Below, piece by piece: positions 54,441 to 62,134 of a stretch of DNA of 64,000 nt. The DNA is from Mangrovicella endophytica. Lineage in GTDB: Bacteria > Pseudomonadota > Alphaproteobacteria > Rhizobiales > Rhizobiaceae. The stretch lies in NCBI RefSeq assembly GCF_002893625.1, contig NZ_PKMZ01000011.1:62001-126000 (forward strand). The letters are read 5' to 3'. Position 1 is the stretch's first letter; each line of letters begins with the position of its first letter. Below the pieces are notes generated by a model. The model did no database searches, was not told the DNA's origin, and worked only from the letters and a program-made list of their open reading frames with translations. Made by a program: the position numbers and the translations under genes.

Positions 54441-55627
54441 ACGGTTTCCTTGGGAAGGGCCTTCATCGAGCGCGGGCCGAGCGGATGGTCGGCATGCGGA
54501 TAGGGATGGTGGCCGTGGTCGTGACCATGGTGATGGCCGTGATGATCATGGCCGTGGGAATGATCGTGATGATGCCCGGCGCCATGATGACCGTGGTCGT
54601 CATGAGCGTGGGAATGCGCATGATCGTGGGAGTGCCCGTGATGATGCACATGCCCGTCATGCCCGTGATGATGGTGGTGGTCATGGCCATGATGATGGTC
54701 GCCAGCATGATGGTCGTGCTGATGCCCGGCCGGCCCATGGTCGCCCGGCGCCTCCGAGGTGCCGATGCCTTCGACATGATGATGGTGGCTCTCCTGCGGC
54801 AGGCCCACCTCCGCCTCGAAGCCCAGCACCTGCTCCCGGTACTTGCACATCTGGCAGTTCATCAGGTTGGTGCCGTCGAGGATCTCGTTCATCCGGTCGA
54901 CGAAGGTTTCCACCACCAGATCGTGGTCACCGAGATAGGGCGCCTTGAGGAAACGAATCTCGGGATGGCGCGCCGCCACGATGTCGGTGTGGTCGTAGAT
55001 GCGGCGCACGAGGATGCCGGTGAAGAGGAAGTAGGGGAAGACGACGATCCGCCGGTAGCCGAGCCGGCTGGCATGCTCCAGCCCCGGCTCCACCAGCGGG
55101 AAGGTCACGCCGGAATACACGGTCTCGCCCCAGCCGAAACCGAGCCCCTCCCAGAGCATCCGCATGACCTTGGCGACGTTAGAATTGGCATCGGGGTCCG
55201 ACGCTCCGCGGCCGACCACCACCAGCATCGTGTCGTGCAGCGGCTCGCCATCGCGCCAGCCGTCCGCCCGCAGGCATTCACGGATCCGCTCACCGGCGGC
55301 GCGGATCATCTTCGGATCGATGCCGAGTTCGCGCCCATAGGTGATCGTCAGCCCGTTCGCCGCGGCATAGGTGTTGAGAACGGAGGGGATGTCGTTCTTG
55401 GCATGACCGGCGGCGAACAACATGCCTGGCAGTGCCAGCACCTGCGTCGCGCCGCCCTCGCGCAGCTTGTCGAGCCCGGTACGAATGATCGGGGTCGCGA
55501 ATTCGAGATAGCCATATTCGAGCGGCCATTCCGGCAGGCGCCGCTTCAGCTTCTCAGCCAGTCCCTTGAACTCGTCGACAGCGCCCTTGTCGCGGCTGCC
55601 ATGGCCGCACAGCATCAGAGCCTTCAT
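54437..55627 (-). CDS. cbiX: Sirohydrochlorin cobaltochelatase CbiX, long form with Fe-S motif and His-rich tail
   Basis: A 396-residue protein with two chelatase repeats: MKALMLCGHGSRDKGAVDEF at the start, AGHAKNDIPSVLN with metal-binding His, and a second half with LVVVGRGASDPDANSNVAK and FPYFLFTGILVRRI. A motif NLMNCQMCKYR (~256) matches the MxCxxC Fe-S site described for long CbiX of Bacillus megaterium. The tail (~280-381) has about 49 His residues and may store or buffer cobalt. CbiX inserts cobalt early, into sirohydrochlorin. First gene of the corrin operon. GGAGGAG lies before the ATG. Confidence 0.92.
   Translation of the reverse strand: MKALMLCGHGSRDKGAVDEFKGLAEKLKRRLPEWPLEYGYLEFATPIIRTGLDKLREGGATQVLALPGMLFAAGHAKNDIPSVLNTYAAANGLTITYGRELGIDPKMIRAAGERIRECLRADGWRDGEPLHDTMLVVVGRGASDPDANSNVAKVMRMLWEGLGFGWGETVYSGVTFPLVEPGLEHASRLGYRRIVVFPYFLFTGILVRRIYDHTDIVAARHPEIRFLKAPYLGDHDLVVETFVDRMNEILDGTNLMNCQMCKYREQVLGFEAEVGLPQESHHHHVEGIGTSEAPGDHGPAGHQHDHHAGDHHHGHDHHHHHGHDGHVHHHGHSHDHAHSHAHDDHGHHGAGHHHDHSHGHDHHGHHHGHDHGHHPYPHADHPLGPRSMKALPKETV
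54485..54790 (-). repeat. Low-complexity His-rich coding repeat in cbiX
   Basis: Imperfect CAT/CAC/GAC-type repeats on the coding strand encode alternating His with Asp, Gly, Ser and Ala over about 102 codons. Such tracts can change length by replication slippage. Confidence 0.85.
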
Positions 55628-56013
55628 GGTATGCACTCCTCCGTTTTTTCGTTCAGACGCCGGAGGGATGCCGGGCCTCGCGAAAGGTCCGCCATTCGGT
55701 CCGACAGCTCCGTCTTGGCCCCCTGCTTGGGTCGGCCTCACCGGATTGATCTCAGCCCGTCCACGGGCACCGTCAGGTACTGCCGTTCTAAAACAGGATT
55801 GGCGGCAAGCGTCAACGAACGCCCCTGACGCTTGGGAGCGCTGACTGCACGGACGGCGCGGGCTGAGCCGCCATAGCGGATCGCGGGGTCCGAACGCGCA
55901 GCACGCTGGGGCGGCAGGTGCGGCATCGGCGCGGATGCGATCTATCGACCGTGCGCTTTGCGTCAGACCCGGAAGCCGCTAAAGCCCTCGCATCATCCCG
56001 CCGAGGACTGCCG
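55628..56013. other. Gene-free divergent region between cbiX and the TauE-like gene
   Basis: About 390 bases that should hold the promoter of the long corrin operon (leftward) and that of the TauE-cobQ pair (rightward). No B12 box was found on either strand. On the minus strand a hairpin-forming GGTGCCC...GGGCTGAGAT lies at 55749-55771, of unknown meaning. Confidence 0.4.
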
Positions 56014-56760
56014 ATGGCCGTCGATGCCACCTTTGCCGTGCTGGTGCTGGCTGCCTTCCTCGCCGGCTTCGTCGATTCGATCGCCGGCGGTGGCGGGCTG
56101 ATCACCATCCCGGCCCTCCTTCTCGGCGGCGTCGACCCGCTGCAGGCGCTCGGCACCAACAAGCTGCAGGGGCTCTTCGGTTCCGGCTCGGCTTCGCTCG
56201 CCTATGCCTCCAAAGGCCATGTGAACCTGAAGGCGCTCGCACCAACCGCCCTCCTGTCCTTTCTCGGCGCAGCGCTCGGCGCGCTCGGCGCCAAGGTGCT
56301 GCCGACGAGCGTGCTGGAGACGCTGCTGCCGTTCCTTCTCATCGCTATCGCCCTCTACTTCGCGCTGAAGCCAGGGCTTTCGGACGCGGCGGCGGAGCGG
56401 CGCATCAGCCCGCGCCTTTTCGCCCTGACGATCGTGCCGCTGATCGGCTTCTATGACGGGCTGTTCGGACCGGGTGCGGGCTCCTTCTTCATGCTGGCCT
56501 TCGTCACCCTCGCCGGTTTCGGCGTCCTGAAGGCCACGGCGCACACCAAGCTTCTCAACTTCGCCTCCAATTTCGGCGGCTTCGCCGTCTTCGCCCTGTC
56601 CGGCGCAATCCTGTGGAAGCTCGGCCTTGCCATGGGCGTCGCGCAGTTCCTCGGCGCGCGGCTCGGCGCGGCCTCGGCCATGCGCTTCGGCGCCAGGCTG
56701 ATCCGCCCGCTCCTCGTCGTCGTCTGCCTGGCACTCGCGATCCGGCTCCTATGGACGTGA
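56014..56760 (+). CDS. TauE/SafE family membrane transporter
   Basis: A 248-residue polytopic membrane protein of the TauE/SafE (DUF81) family, which includes sulfite and organosulfonate exporters. The two family repeats are clear: [20 protein letters not shown] near the N-terminus and [19 protein letters not shown] at ~143-161. About eight hydrophobic segments. The substrate is unknown. It lies 25 bases before cobQ; whether it serves cobalamin synthesis is open. The ATG follows GAGG; an open frame upstream has no membrane pattern. Confidence 0.88.
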   Translation: MAVDATFAVLVLAAFLAGFVDSIAGGGGLITIPALLLGGVDPLQALGTNKLQGLFGSGSASLAYASKGHVNLKALAPTALLSFLGAALGALGAKVLPTSVLETLLPFLLIAIALYFALKPGLSDAAAERRISPRLFALTIVPLIGFYDGLFGPGAGSFFMLAFVTLAGFGVLKATAHTKLLNFASNFGGFAVFALSGAILWKLGLAMGVAQFLGARLGAASAMRFGARLIRPLLVVVCLALAIRLLWT

Positions 56761-56785
56761 GGACAGGGTGCCGAGAGGCCGCCGG

Positions 56786-58297
56786 ATGAAGCGGCCCGCG
56801 ACCATCATGCTGCAAGGCACCGGATCCGACGTCGGCAAGACGGTGCTCGTCGCCGGCCTCTGCCGCCTCTTCGCCAACCGAGGTCTGACGGTCCGACCCT
56901 TCAAGCCGCAGAACATGTCGAACAATGCGGCCGTCGCCGCTATTCCGGAAATCGGCGGCTCGGGCGAAATCGGACGCGGCCAGTGGCTGCAGGCGCTCGC
57001 CTGCCGGACCGCGCCGAGCGTGCACATGAACCCGGTGCTCTTGAAGCCGCAGTCGGAGACCGGCAGCCAGGTCGTCGTGCAGGGGCGCGTCAGGGGCGAG
57101 GCCAAGGGGCGCGACTACCAGCGGCTGAAGCCCGAGCTTCTCGGCGCCGTCCTCGACAGCTTTGCCCGCGTCGGCACGGGTGCCGACCTCGTTATCGTCG
57201 AGGGTGCGGGTTCGCCGGCCGAGATCAATCTGCGGGCCGGCGACATTGCCAATATGGGATTTGCGACGGTCGCAAACGTGCCGGTGATCCTCGTCGGCGA
57301 CATCGACCGCGGTGGCGTGATCGCCTCGCTGGTCGGCACACATGCGATCCTGCCGGAGACCGACCGGGCGCAGGTCCGCGGCTTTCTGATCAACAAGTTT
57401 CGCGGCGATGTCTCGCTGTTCGACGAGGGACTGGCGGCGATCACCCGCTTCACCGGCTGGCCGTCGCTCGGCGTGGTGCCCTTCCTGAACGATGCGTCCC
57501 GGCTGCCGGCGGAGGATTCCGTCGCGCTGGAGCGGCTGGCCCGCCCGACCGCAGCTAGGACGGACGGACGCCTCCTCGTCGCCGTTCCGCAGCTGGAGCG
57601 CATCGCCAATTTCGACGATCTCGATCCGCTGATTGCAGAACCGGGCGTCAAAGTCGTGTTCGTGCGGCCCGGCGAGCCGCTGCCCGAAGCGGCAAGCCTG
57701 GTGCTGATCCCAGGCTCGAAGTCGACGATCGCCGATCTCGCCGCCTTCCGCCGCAACGGCTGGGATGCCGACCTGCGGCGCCATCATGGGCGCGGCGGGC
57801 ACGTCGCCGGCCTGTGCGGTGGCTACCAGATGCTCGGCCGCCGTGTCGCCGACCCGCTCGGCATCGAAGGCCCGCCCGGCGAGATCGATGGCCTCGGCCT
57901 TCTCGACGTCGAGACGGTGATGGAGCCGGAGAAGACGGTGCGCGAGGCGCGAGGCGTGTTGCCGGACGGCCTGCCGCTCACCGGCTACGAGATCCATCTC
58001 GGCCGCACAGCAGGCCCGGACTGCGCCCGGCCGGTGTGCCTCATCGACGGCGTGCCGGACGGCGCGACGAGTACCGACGGCCGCGTCTTCGGTACCTATC
58101 TCCATGGCCTGTTCGCAGCCGATGAATGGCGCCGGCGCTTCCTCCGGCGGCTCGGCGTCGATGCCACCGGCGTCAGCTACGCTGCAGGTGTCGAAGCCGC
58201 CCTCGACGCCATCGCAGCCGAGCTGGCGCGGTTTCTCGACATCGACGCGCTGCTGCGGATCGCGGAAGACGCTAGGACCGCGCCATCCACGTCTTGA
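56786..58297 (+). CDS. cobQ: Cobyric acid synthase
   Basis: Amidates side chains b, d, e and g of adenosylcobyrinic acid a,c-diamide. The 503-residue protein has the N-terminal synthetase domain ([21 protein letters not shown]-loop; [13 protein letters not shown]) and C-terminal glutamine amidotransferase domain with Cys in [15 protein letters not shown] and His in YLHGLF. A GTG 18 bases upstream is in frame, but [13 protein letters not shown] with AGAGG upstream is preferred. The 3' end overlaps the convergent SDR gene by 26 bases. Confidence 0.96.
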   Translation: MKRPATIMLQGTGSDVGKTVLVAGLCRLFANRGLTVRPFKPQNMSNNAAVAAIPEIGGSGEIGRGQWLQALACRTAPSVHMNPVLLKPQSETGSQVVVQGRVRGEAKGRDYQRLKPELLGAVLDSFARVGTGADLVIVEGAGSPAEINLRAGDIANMGFATVANVPVILVGDIDRGGVIASLVGTHAILPETDRAQVRGFLINKFRGDVSLFDEGLAAITRFTGWPSLGVVPFLNDASRLPAEDSVALERLARPTAARTDGRLLVAVPQLERIANFDDLDPLIAEPGVKVVFVRPGEPLPEAASLVLIPGSKSTIADLAAFRRNGWDADLRRHHGRGGHVAGLCGGYQMLGRRVADPLGIEGPPGEIDGLGLLDVETVMEPEKTVREARGVLPDGLPLTGYEIHLGRTAGPDCARPVCLIDGVPDGATSTDGRVFGTYLHGLFAADEWRRRFLRRLGVDATGVSYAAGVEAALDAIAAELARFLDIDALLRIAEDARTAPSTS

Positions 58298-59117
58298 ACT
58301 TGTCCGCCCAGGCGGGGTGCCAGCGCGACAGCGGCGGGCGGTTCTCGATGATGTCGCCGGCGGCCCAGGCGATGCGCTTCTCGTCGGTTTTCCGATCCAC
58401 GTCGTTGTCCGGGCACAAGATGTAGAAGTCGTCGGTTTCGAGTTTGTCCATGAGGAAGTCGACGAGCTCCTCCGCCGTCCAGGCACCGGCTGGCTTCTCG
58501 ACCCTCTCCCCCTTGGTGAGGTTGGTGAAGACGAAGCCGGGGATCAGCAGCCGTGCCTCGACGCGCCCGCCTTCGCGGTTGCGCAGCTCGTGCTGCAGCG
58601 CCTCGGCAAAGGCCTTCACCCCGGCTTTGGCGACATTGTAGGCGGGATCGCCCGGCGGCGTGGTGATGCCCTGCTTGGAACCGGTGACGACGATCAGCCC
58701 CGGTTCGCCGCTATCAGCCATGCGCTCGCCAAAGACCTGCCCGACATGGATGATGCCACCGAGATTGATCGAGAGGATCGCCTCCCAGGTTGATGCGGCG
58801 CCGAAAACGGCGCTGCCCGGCTGGATGGCGGCATTGTCGAGAAGCACGTGGACGGCGCCCCAGCGCGAGAACACCTCGTTGGCCAGGGCCTCCACCGCGA
58901 CCCGGCTTGAAACGTCTGTGTCGCTCGTCATCACCGCCTCGGCACCGGCAAGCCCCTCAAGCTCGGCCCGAGCCGCAGCCAGGCGCTCGCGGTCGCGGTC
59001 GACGATGCAGACGCGCATGCCGAGGCCGGCAAAGCGATGCGCAGCGGCAAGTCCGATTCCGGAGGCGCCGCCGGTGATCACGGCGACATGGTTCGGCGAC
59101 AGGAGCGGGTGGGTCAT
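58272..59117 (-). CDS. SDR family oxidoreductase
   Basis: A 281-residue short-chain dehydrogenase/reductase. The NAD(P) motif is [19 protein letters not shown] (~12-30), with an acidic VDRD at the end of strand 2 that favours NAD. The catalytic Tyr-Lys are in [14 protein letters not shown] and Ser probably in VTGSKQG. An extended C-terminus ([19 protein letters not shown]) is a feature of some SDRs. Substrate unknown. Transcribed opposite to cobQ and cbtB, so not obviously part of cobalamin synthesis. Confidence 0.9.
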   Translation of the reverse strand: MTHPLLSPNHVAVITGGASGIGLAAAHRFAGLGMRVCIVDRDRERLAAARAELEGLAGAEAVMTSDTDVSSRVAVEALANEVFSRWGAVHVLLDNAAIQPGSAVFGAASTWEAILSINLGGIIHVGQVFGERMADSGEPGLIVVTGSKQGITTPPGDPAYNVAKAGVKAFAEALQHELRNREGGRVEARLLIPGFVFTNLTKGERVEKPAGAWTAEELVDFLMDKLETDDFYILCPDNDVDRKTDEKRIAWAAGDIIENRPPLSRWHPAWADKFKTWMARS

Positions 59118-59210
59118 GAGCTTGCGTCCGGCTGATCGATGTCCTCCGGAGATAGGGCGAGGCGGGCAACGTCCAGCGTCCTGGCTCAACCAAGCCAGCG
59201 CTGGGGCGCA

Positions 59211-59238
59211 TTGACACCCGACCGCGCCCGTCTATCCT
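59211..59238 (+). promoter_or_regulatory. Promoter of the cbtB operon
   Basis: TTGACA at 59211-59216 and TATCCT at 59233-59238 with a 16-base spacer. Transcription would begin just ahead of the cobalamin riboswitch, which supports the prediction. Confidence 0.6.
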
Positions 59239-59244
59239 TGGCGC

Positions 59245-59480
59245 CGGATGGTCCCGGGCACGAGAATCGTCGTCCGGGCTAAGAGGGAATGCGAAGGGCC
59301 GACCCAATTCGGGGACCTTCATCGCAGCCGACCCCGCGACTGTAGAGCGGCGAGGCCCTTCCACCGTTTTCGACCGGCTATGCCGAGGAGACGGAAACGC
59401 CACTGGAGCACGTCTCCGGGAAGGCAGGAAGAGCGCCGACGACCCGTGAGCCAGGAGACCTGCCATCCTCAGCACGGCCG
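59245..59480 (+). promoter_or_regulatory. Cobalamin (B12) riboswitch
   Basis: An AdoCbl-type leader upstream of cbtB. The elements are in order: AAGAGGGAATGCGAAGGG near 59281, CGACTGTAGAGCGGCGAGG near 59336, GCCACTGG ending at ~59405, GGGAAGGC at 59418, and the B12 box AGCCAGGAGACCTGCC at 59449-59464. Cobalamin binding should lower expression of cobalt uptake and synthesis genes downstream, probably by hiding the cbtB ribosome site about 30 bases on. Confidence 0.93.
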
Positions 59481-59510
59481 CCGCAGGCGGTCATCACGGA
59501 GGTTGAACCC

Positions 59511-59687
59511 ATGTCCATTCGCACCGGCACCGTTGCCGATCTCAGTGCATCCACGCGCCTTGCCGTCGGCATTGCCGCGCTCTTCACCGGCGCCTTCCTG
59601 ATCTGGGGCGTCGGCTTCGCCCATTCAGAGGCGTTGCACGACACCGCCCACGACGTCCGCCACTCCTACGGCTTTCCCTGCCACTGA
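59511..59687 (+). CDS. cbtB: Cobalt transporter small subunit CbtB
   Basis: A 58-residue protein missed by length-limited ORF lists. One membrane helix (LAVGIAALFTGAFLIWGVGF) is followed by a His-rich end, HSEALHDTAHDVRHSYGFPC plus a final His. The spaced His and FPCH end are the CbtB hallmark. CbtAB is a predicted cobalt uptake system usually under B12-riboswitch control, as here. GGAGG lies eight bases before the ATG. Confidence 0.92.
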   Translation: MSIRTGTVADLSASTRLAVGIAALFTGAFLIWGVGFAHSEALHDTAHDVRHSYGFPCH

Positions 59688-59699
59688 GGGATTGAAGCC

Positions 59700-60479
59700 A
59701 TGATCGGACGGTTTTTCCTGGCTGCGCTGGCGGCCGGGCTGTTTGTCGGCGCCCTGATGACGCCGGTCCACTATGCGCGCCTGGTGCCGCTGATCCTCCA
59801 CGCCGAAACCTTCGAGAGTGGCGGCGCGGCGGCGCACGACCACGCTGCCATCAACGATGAGACCATGGCGCTGCGGCTCGTCGGCAGCGCCACAGCCGCA
59901 CAAACCGCTACGGACGGCGCCGGGCTCCTCCACCTCGTCCACTCGCCGGCCGCCTCCGGCGAGGAGGGCGACGGCACCGGGCTGTTCGAGAGCCGGCTGC
60001 TCGGCACCTTCTTTGCCAACATCGTCGCCGGGGCGGGCTTTGCCCTGGTGCTGGCCGCGATCAGCCTCCTCCTTGGCGTGCCTCTCACGGCGGCCAATGG
60101 CGCGCTCTGGGGCGTCGTCGGCTTCTTCGTCGCGTCACTCGCCCCGGCGATCGGCCTTGCGCCGGAACTGCCGGCGATGCCGGCGGCCGATCTGGCGGCC
60201 AGGCAGACCTGGTGGATCGCCACCGTCGCCCTCACCGGCATTGGCGCCTACCTCCTGATCCTGAGGTCCGAAGCCTGGGCCAAGATCGGTGGCCTCGTGC
60301 TGGTCGCGCTGCCGCAGATCTACGGCGCACCGCAGCCCGACACGCTGGACAGTCCGGTTCCCGCGACGCTGGCGGCCGAGTTCGCCTCCTCCTCGCTCGC
60401 CACGGCGGCGGTCTTCTGGCTGGTCCTTGGCCTCTGCCTCGGCCTTGCCATGGACCGGTTCGGAGCCCGCGAAGCGTGA
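59700..60479 (+). CDS. cbtA: Cobalt transporter subunit CbtA
   Basis: A 259-residue membrane protein with five or six hydrophobic segments. The first helix ends in [20 protein letters not shown], whose His residues are conserved in CbtA and may bind cobalt. Helix pairs follow near 105-150 and 170-200. It starts 12 bases after cbtB. Its TGA overlaps the cobP GTG start. Confidence 0.92.
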   Translation: MIGRFFLAALAAGLFVGALMTPVHYARLVPLILHAETFESGGAAAHDHAAINDETMALRLVGSATAAQTATDGAGLLHLVHSPAASGEEGDGTGLFESRLLGTFFANIVAGAGFALVLAAISLLLGVPLTAANGALWGVVGFFVASLAPAIGLAPELPAMPAADLAARQTWWIATVALTGIGAYLLILRSEAWAKIGGLVLVALPQIYGAPQPDTLDSPVPATLAAEFASSSLATAAVFWLVLGLCLGLAMDRFGAREA

Positions 60480-61030
60480 GCGATCCAACCCGGCGCGATG
60501 CTGCGCCGGGCCTCACTCTGGTTCTCGGCGGCGCGCGCTCCGGCAAGAGCGCCTTTGCCGAGGGCCTCGTCCGTGCCAGGGGGCCTCAGCCGGTCTATAT
60601 TGCGACCGGCCGGGCTTTCGATGCGGAGATGCAGACGCGCATCGCCACGCACCAGAACCGGCGTGGTCCGGAGTGGCGGACGGTCGAGGCGCCGATCGAT
60701 CTGGCCGGCACCATCGAGGCGCTTGGCGATGACACGAGCGCCATCCTCGTCGACTGCCTGACCCTCTGGATCACCAATCTGATGCTGGAGGAGCGGGACA
60801 TCACGGCCGCATGCGAGGAACTGCTCGGCGCGCTGGCGGATCGCAGCGCCAAGCCCTCCGCGCCGCCGCTGGTGCTCGTCTCCAACGAGGTCGGTCTTGG
60901 CATCGTGCCGGACAACGCCATGGCTAGATCCTTCCGCGACCACGCCGGCGCCCTCCACCAGCGCGTCGCGGCGATCGCGACAAACGTTTATTTCGTCGCG
61001 GCCGGTCTGCCGCTGACCCTGAAAGGTTGA
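60476..61030 (+). CDS. cobP: Adenosylcobinamide kinase / adenosylcobinamide-phosphate guanylyltransferase
   Basis: A bifunctional 184-residue enzyme (CobU in Salmonella) that phosphorylates adenosylcobinamide and transfers GMP. P-loop [20 protein letters not shown], then [18 protein letters not shown] and HQNRRGPEW (the guanylylated His region), [13 protein letters not shown], and [20 protein letters not shown] start overlapping the cbtA stop; the frame upstream is a shadow. Confidence 0.95.
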   Translation: MSDPTRRDAAPGLTLVLGGARSGKSAFAEGLVRARGPQPVYIATGRAFDAEMQTRIATHQNRRGPEWRTVEAPIDLAGTIEALGDDTSAILVDCLTLWITNLMLEERDITAACEELLGALADRSAKPSAPPLVLVSNEVGLGIVPDNAMARSFRDHAGALHQRVAAIATNVYFVAAGLPLTLKG

Positions 61031-61034
61031 AACC

Positions 61035-62120
61035 ATGAGCGAGAAGATCCCCGCCACGGTGATCACCGGCTTCCTCGGTGCCGGCAAGACGACGATGATC
61101 CGCAACCTTCTGGAAAATGCTGGCGGGCGGCGCATCGCGCTGATCATCAACGAGTTCGGTGACCTCGGGGTCGACGGCGGCATCCTCACCGGCTGCGGCA
61201 TCGAGACCTGCAGCGAGGACGATGTCGTCGAGCTTACCAATGGCTGCATCTGCTGTACCGTCGCCGACGACTTCATCCCGGCGATGACGAAGCTCCTGTC
61301 GCGGGAGCGCCTGCCAGACCACATCGTGATCGAGACCTCCGGCTTGGCACTGCCGCAGCCGCTGGTCGCGGCCTTCAACTGGCCGGAGGTGAAGACGCGC
61401 GTCACTGTTGACGGCGTCGTGACCGTGATCGACGCTGCTGCCGTTGCCGAAGGCCGGTTTGCCGACGACGAGGCGGCGATTGCGGCCGAACGCGCGGCCG
61501 ATACGAGCCTCGACCACGACAATCCGCTGGAAGAACTCTTCGAGGACCAGATCACCGCGGCCGATCTCATCGTGCTCAACAAGGCCGACCTCGTCGACGC
61601 TGCGACGCTGACGCGGGTGAAAGCTGAGATCGGCGACGGCAGCGCCCGTCCGCTGAAAATCGTGACGACGGAGAACGGCCGCCTGCCTGCCGAGGTGCTG
61701 CTCGGCATCAAGGCCGGCACCGAGGATCTGATCGCCGCCCGCAAGTCGCATCACGAGCTGGAACACGAAGACGGTCACGAACACGATCATGACGACTTCG
61801 AGAGCTTCGTCGCCATTGCCGGCGCTGTGAATGACCCGACCGGCTTCGCCGAGGGGTTGAAGGCGCTGATCGGCCGGCACGACATCCTGCGCCTCAAGGG
61901 TTTCGCCGACGTGCCGGGCAAGCCGATGCGCCTCGTCGTCCAGGCTGTCGGGCAGCGTGTCGCGACCTACTACGACCGACCTTGGAAGCCAGACGAGATC
62001 AGGGCAACGCGGCTGGTGGTGATCGGCCTGCATGACGGACTGGACGAGACGGCGATCACGGACGAGATCATCGCCCTCACCGGCTCCCCCGACCCGGCCT
62101 CTGCCGGCGTCACGGAGTAG
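61035..62120 (+). CDS. cobW: CobW GTPase, cobalt chaperone
   Basis: A 361-residue G3E-family GTPase thought to deliver cobalt to the CobNST chelatase. The GTPase motifs are P-loop VITGFLGAGKTTMIRNLL, then ELTNGCICCTVADDF with the metal-binding CxCC, ETSGLALPQPL and VLNKADLVDA. A His/Asp/Glu-rich linker lies at ~238-255 (HHELEHEDGHEHDHDD). The CobW C-terminal domain follows. It starts four bases after cobP and leads into cobN. Confidence 0.96.
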   Translation: MSEKIPATVITGFLGAGKTTMIRNLLENAGGRRIALIINEFGDLGVDGGILTGCGIETCSEDDVVELTNGCICCTVADDFIPAMTKLLSRERLPDHIVIETSGLALPQPLVAAFNWPEVKTRVTVDGVVTVIDAAAVAEGRFADDEAAIAAERAADTSLDHDNPLEELFEDQITAADLIVLNKADLVDAATLTRVKAEIGDGSARPLKIVTTENGRLPAEVLLGIKAGTEDLIAARKSHHELEHEDGHEHDHDDFESFVAIAGAVNDPTGFAEGLKALIGRHDILRLKGFADVPGKPMRLVVQAVGQRVATYYDRPWKPDEIRATRLVVIGLHDGLDETAITDEIIALTGSPDPASAGVTE

Positions 62121-62134
62121 GCGGAGCCTTACGC

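Noticed and set aside
55749-55771. Minus-strand GGTGCCC...GGGCTGAGAT upstream of cbiX, recalling the start of a TPP riboswitch
   Set aside because: The later conserved TPP parts (ACCTGAT and the AATaCC region) are absent, and the downstream genes are not thiamine genes. No B12 box was found there either.
56555-58486. A 643-codon antisense frame over cobQ
   Set aside because: No motif, no ribosome site, and cobQ on the other strand is well supported.
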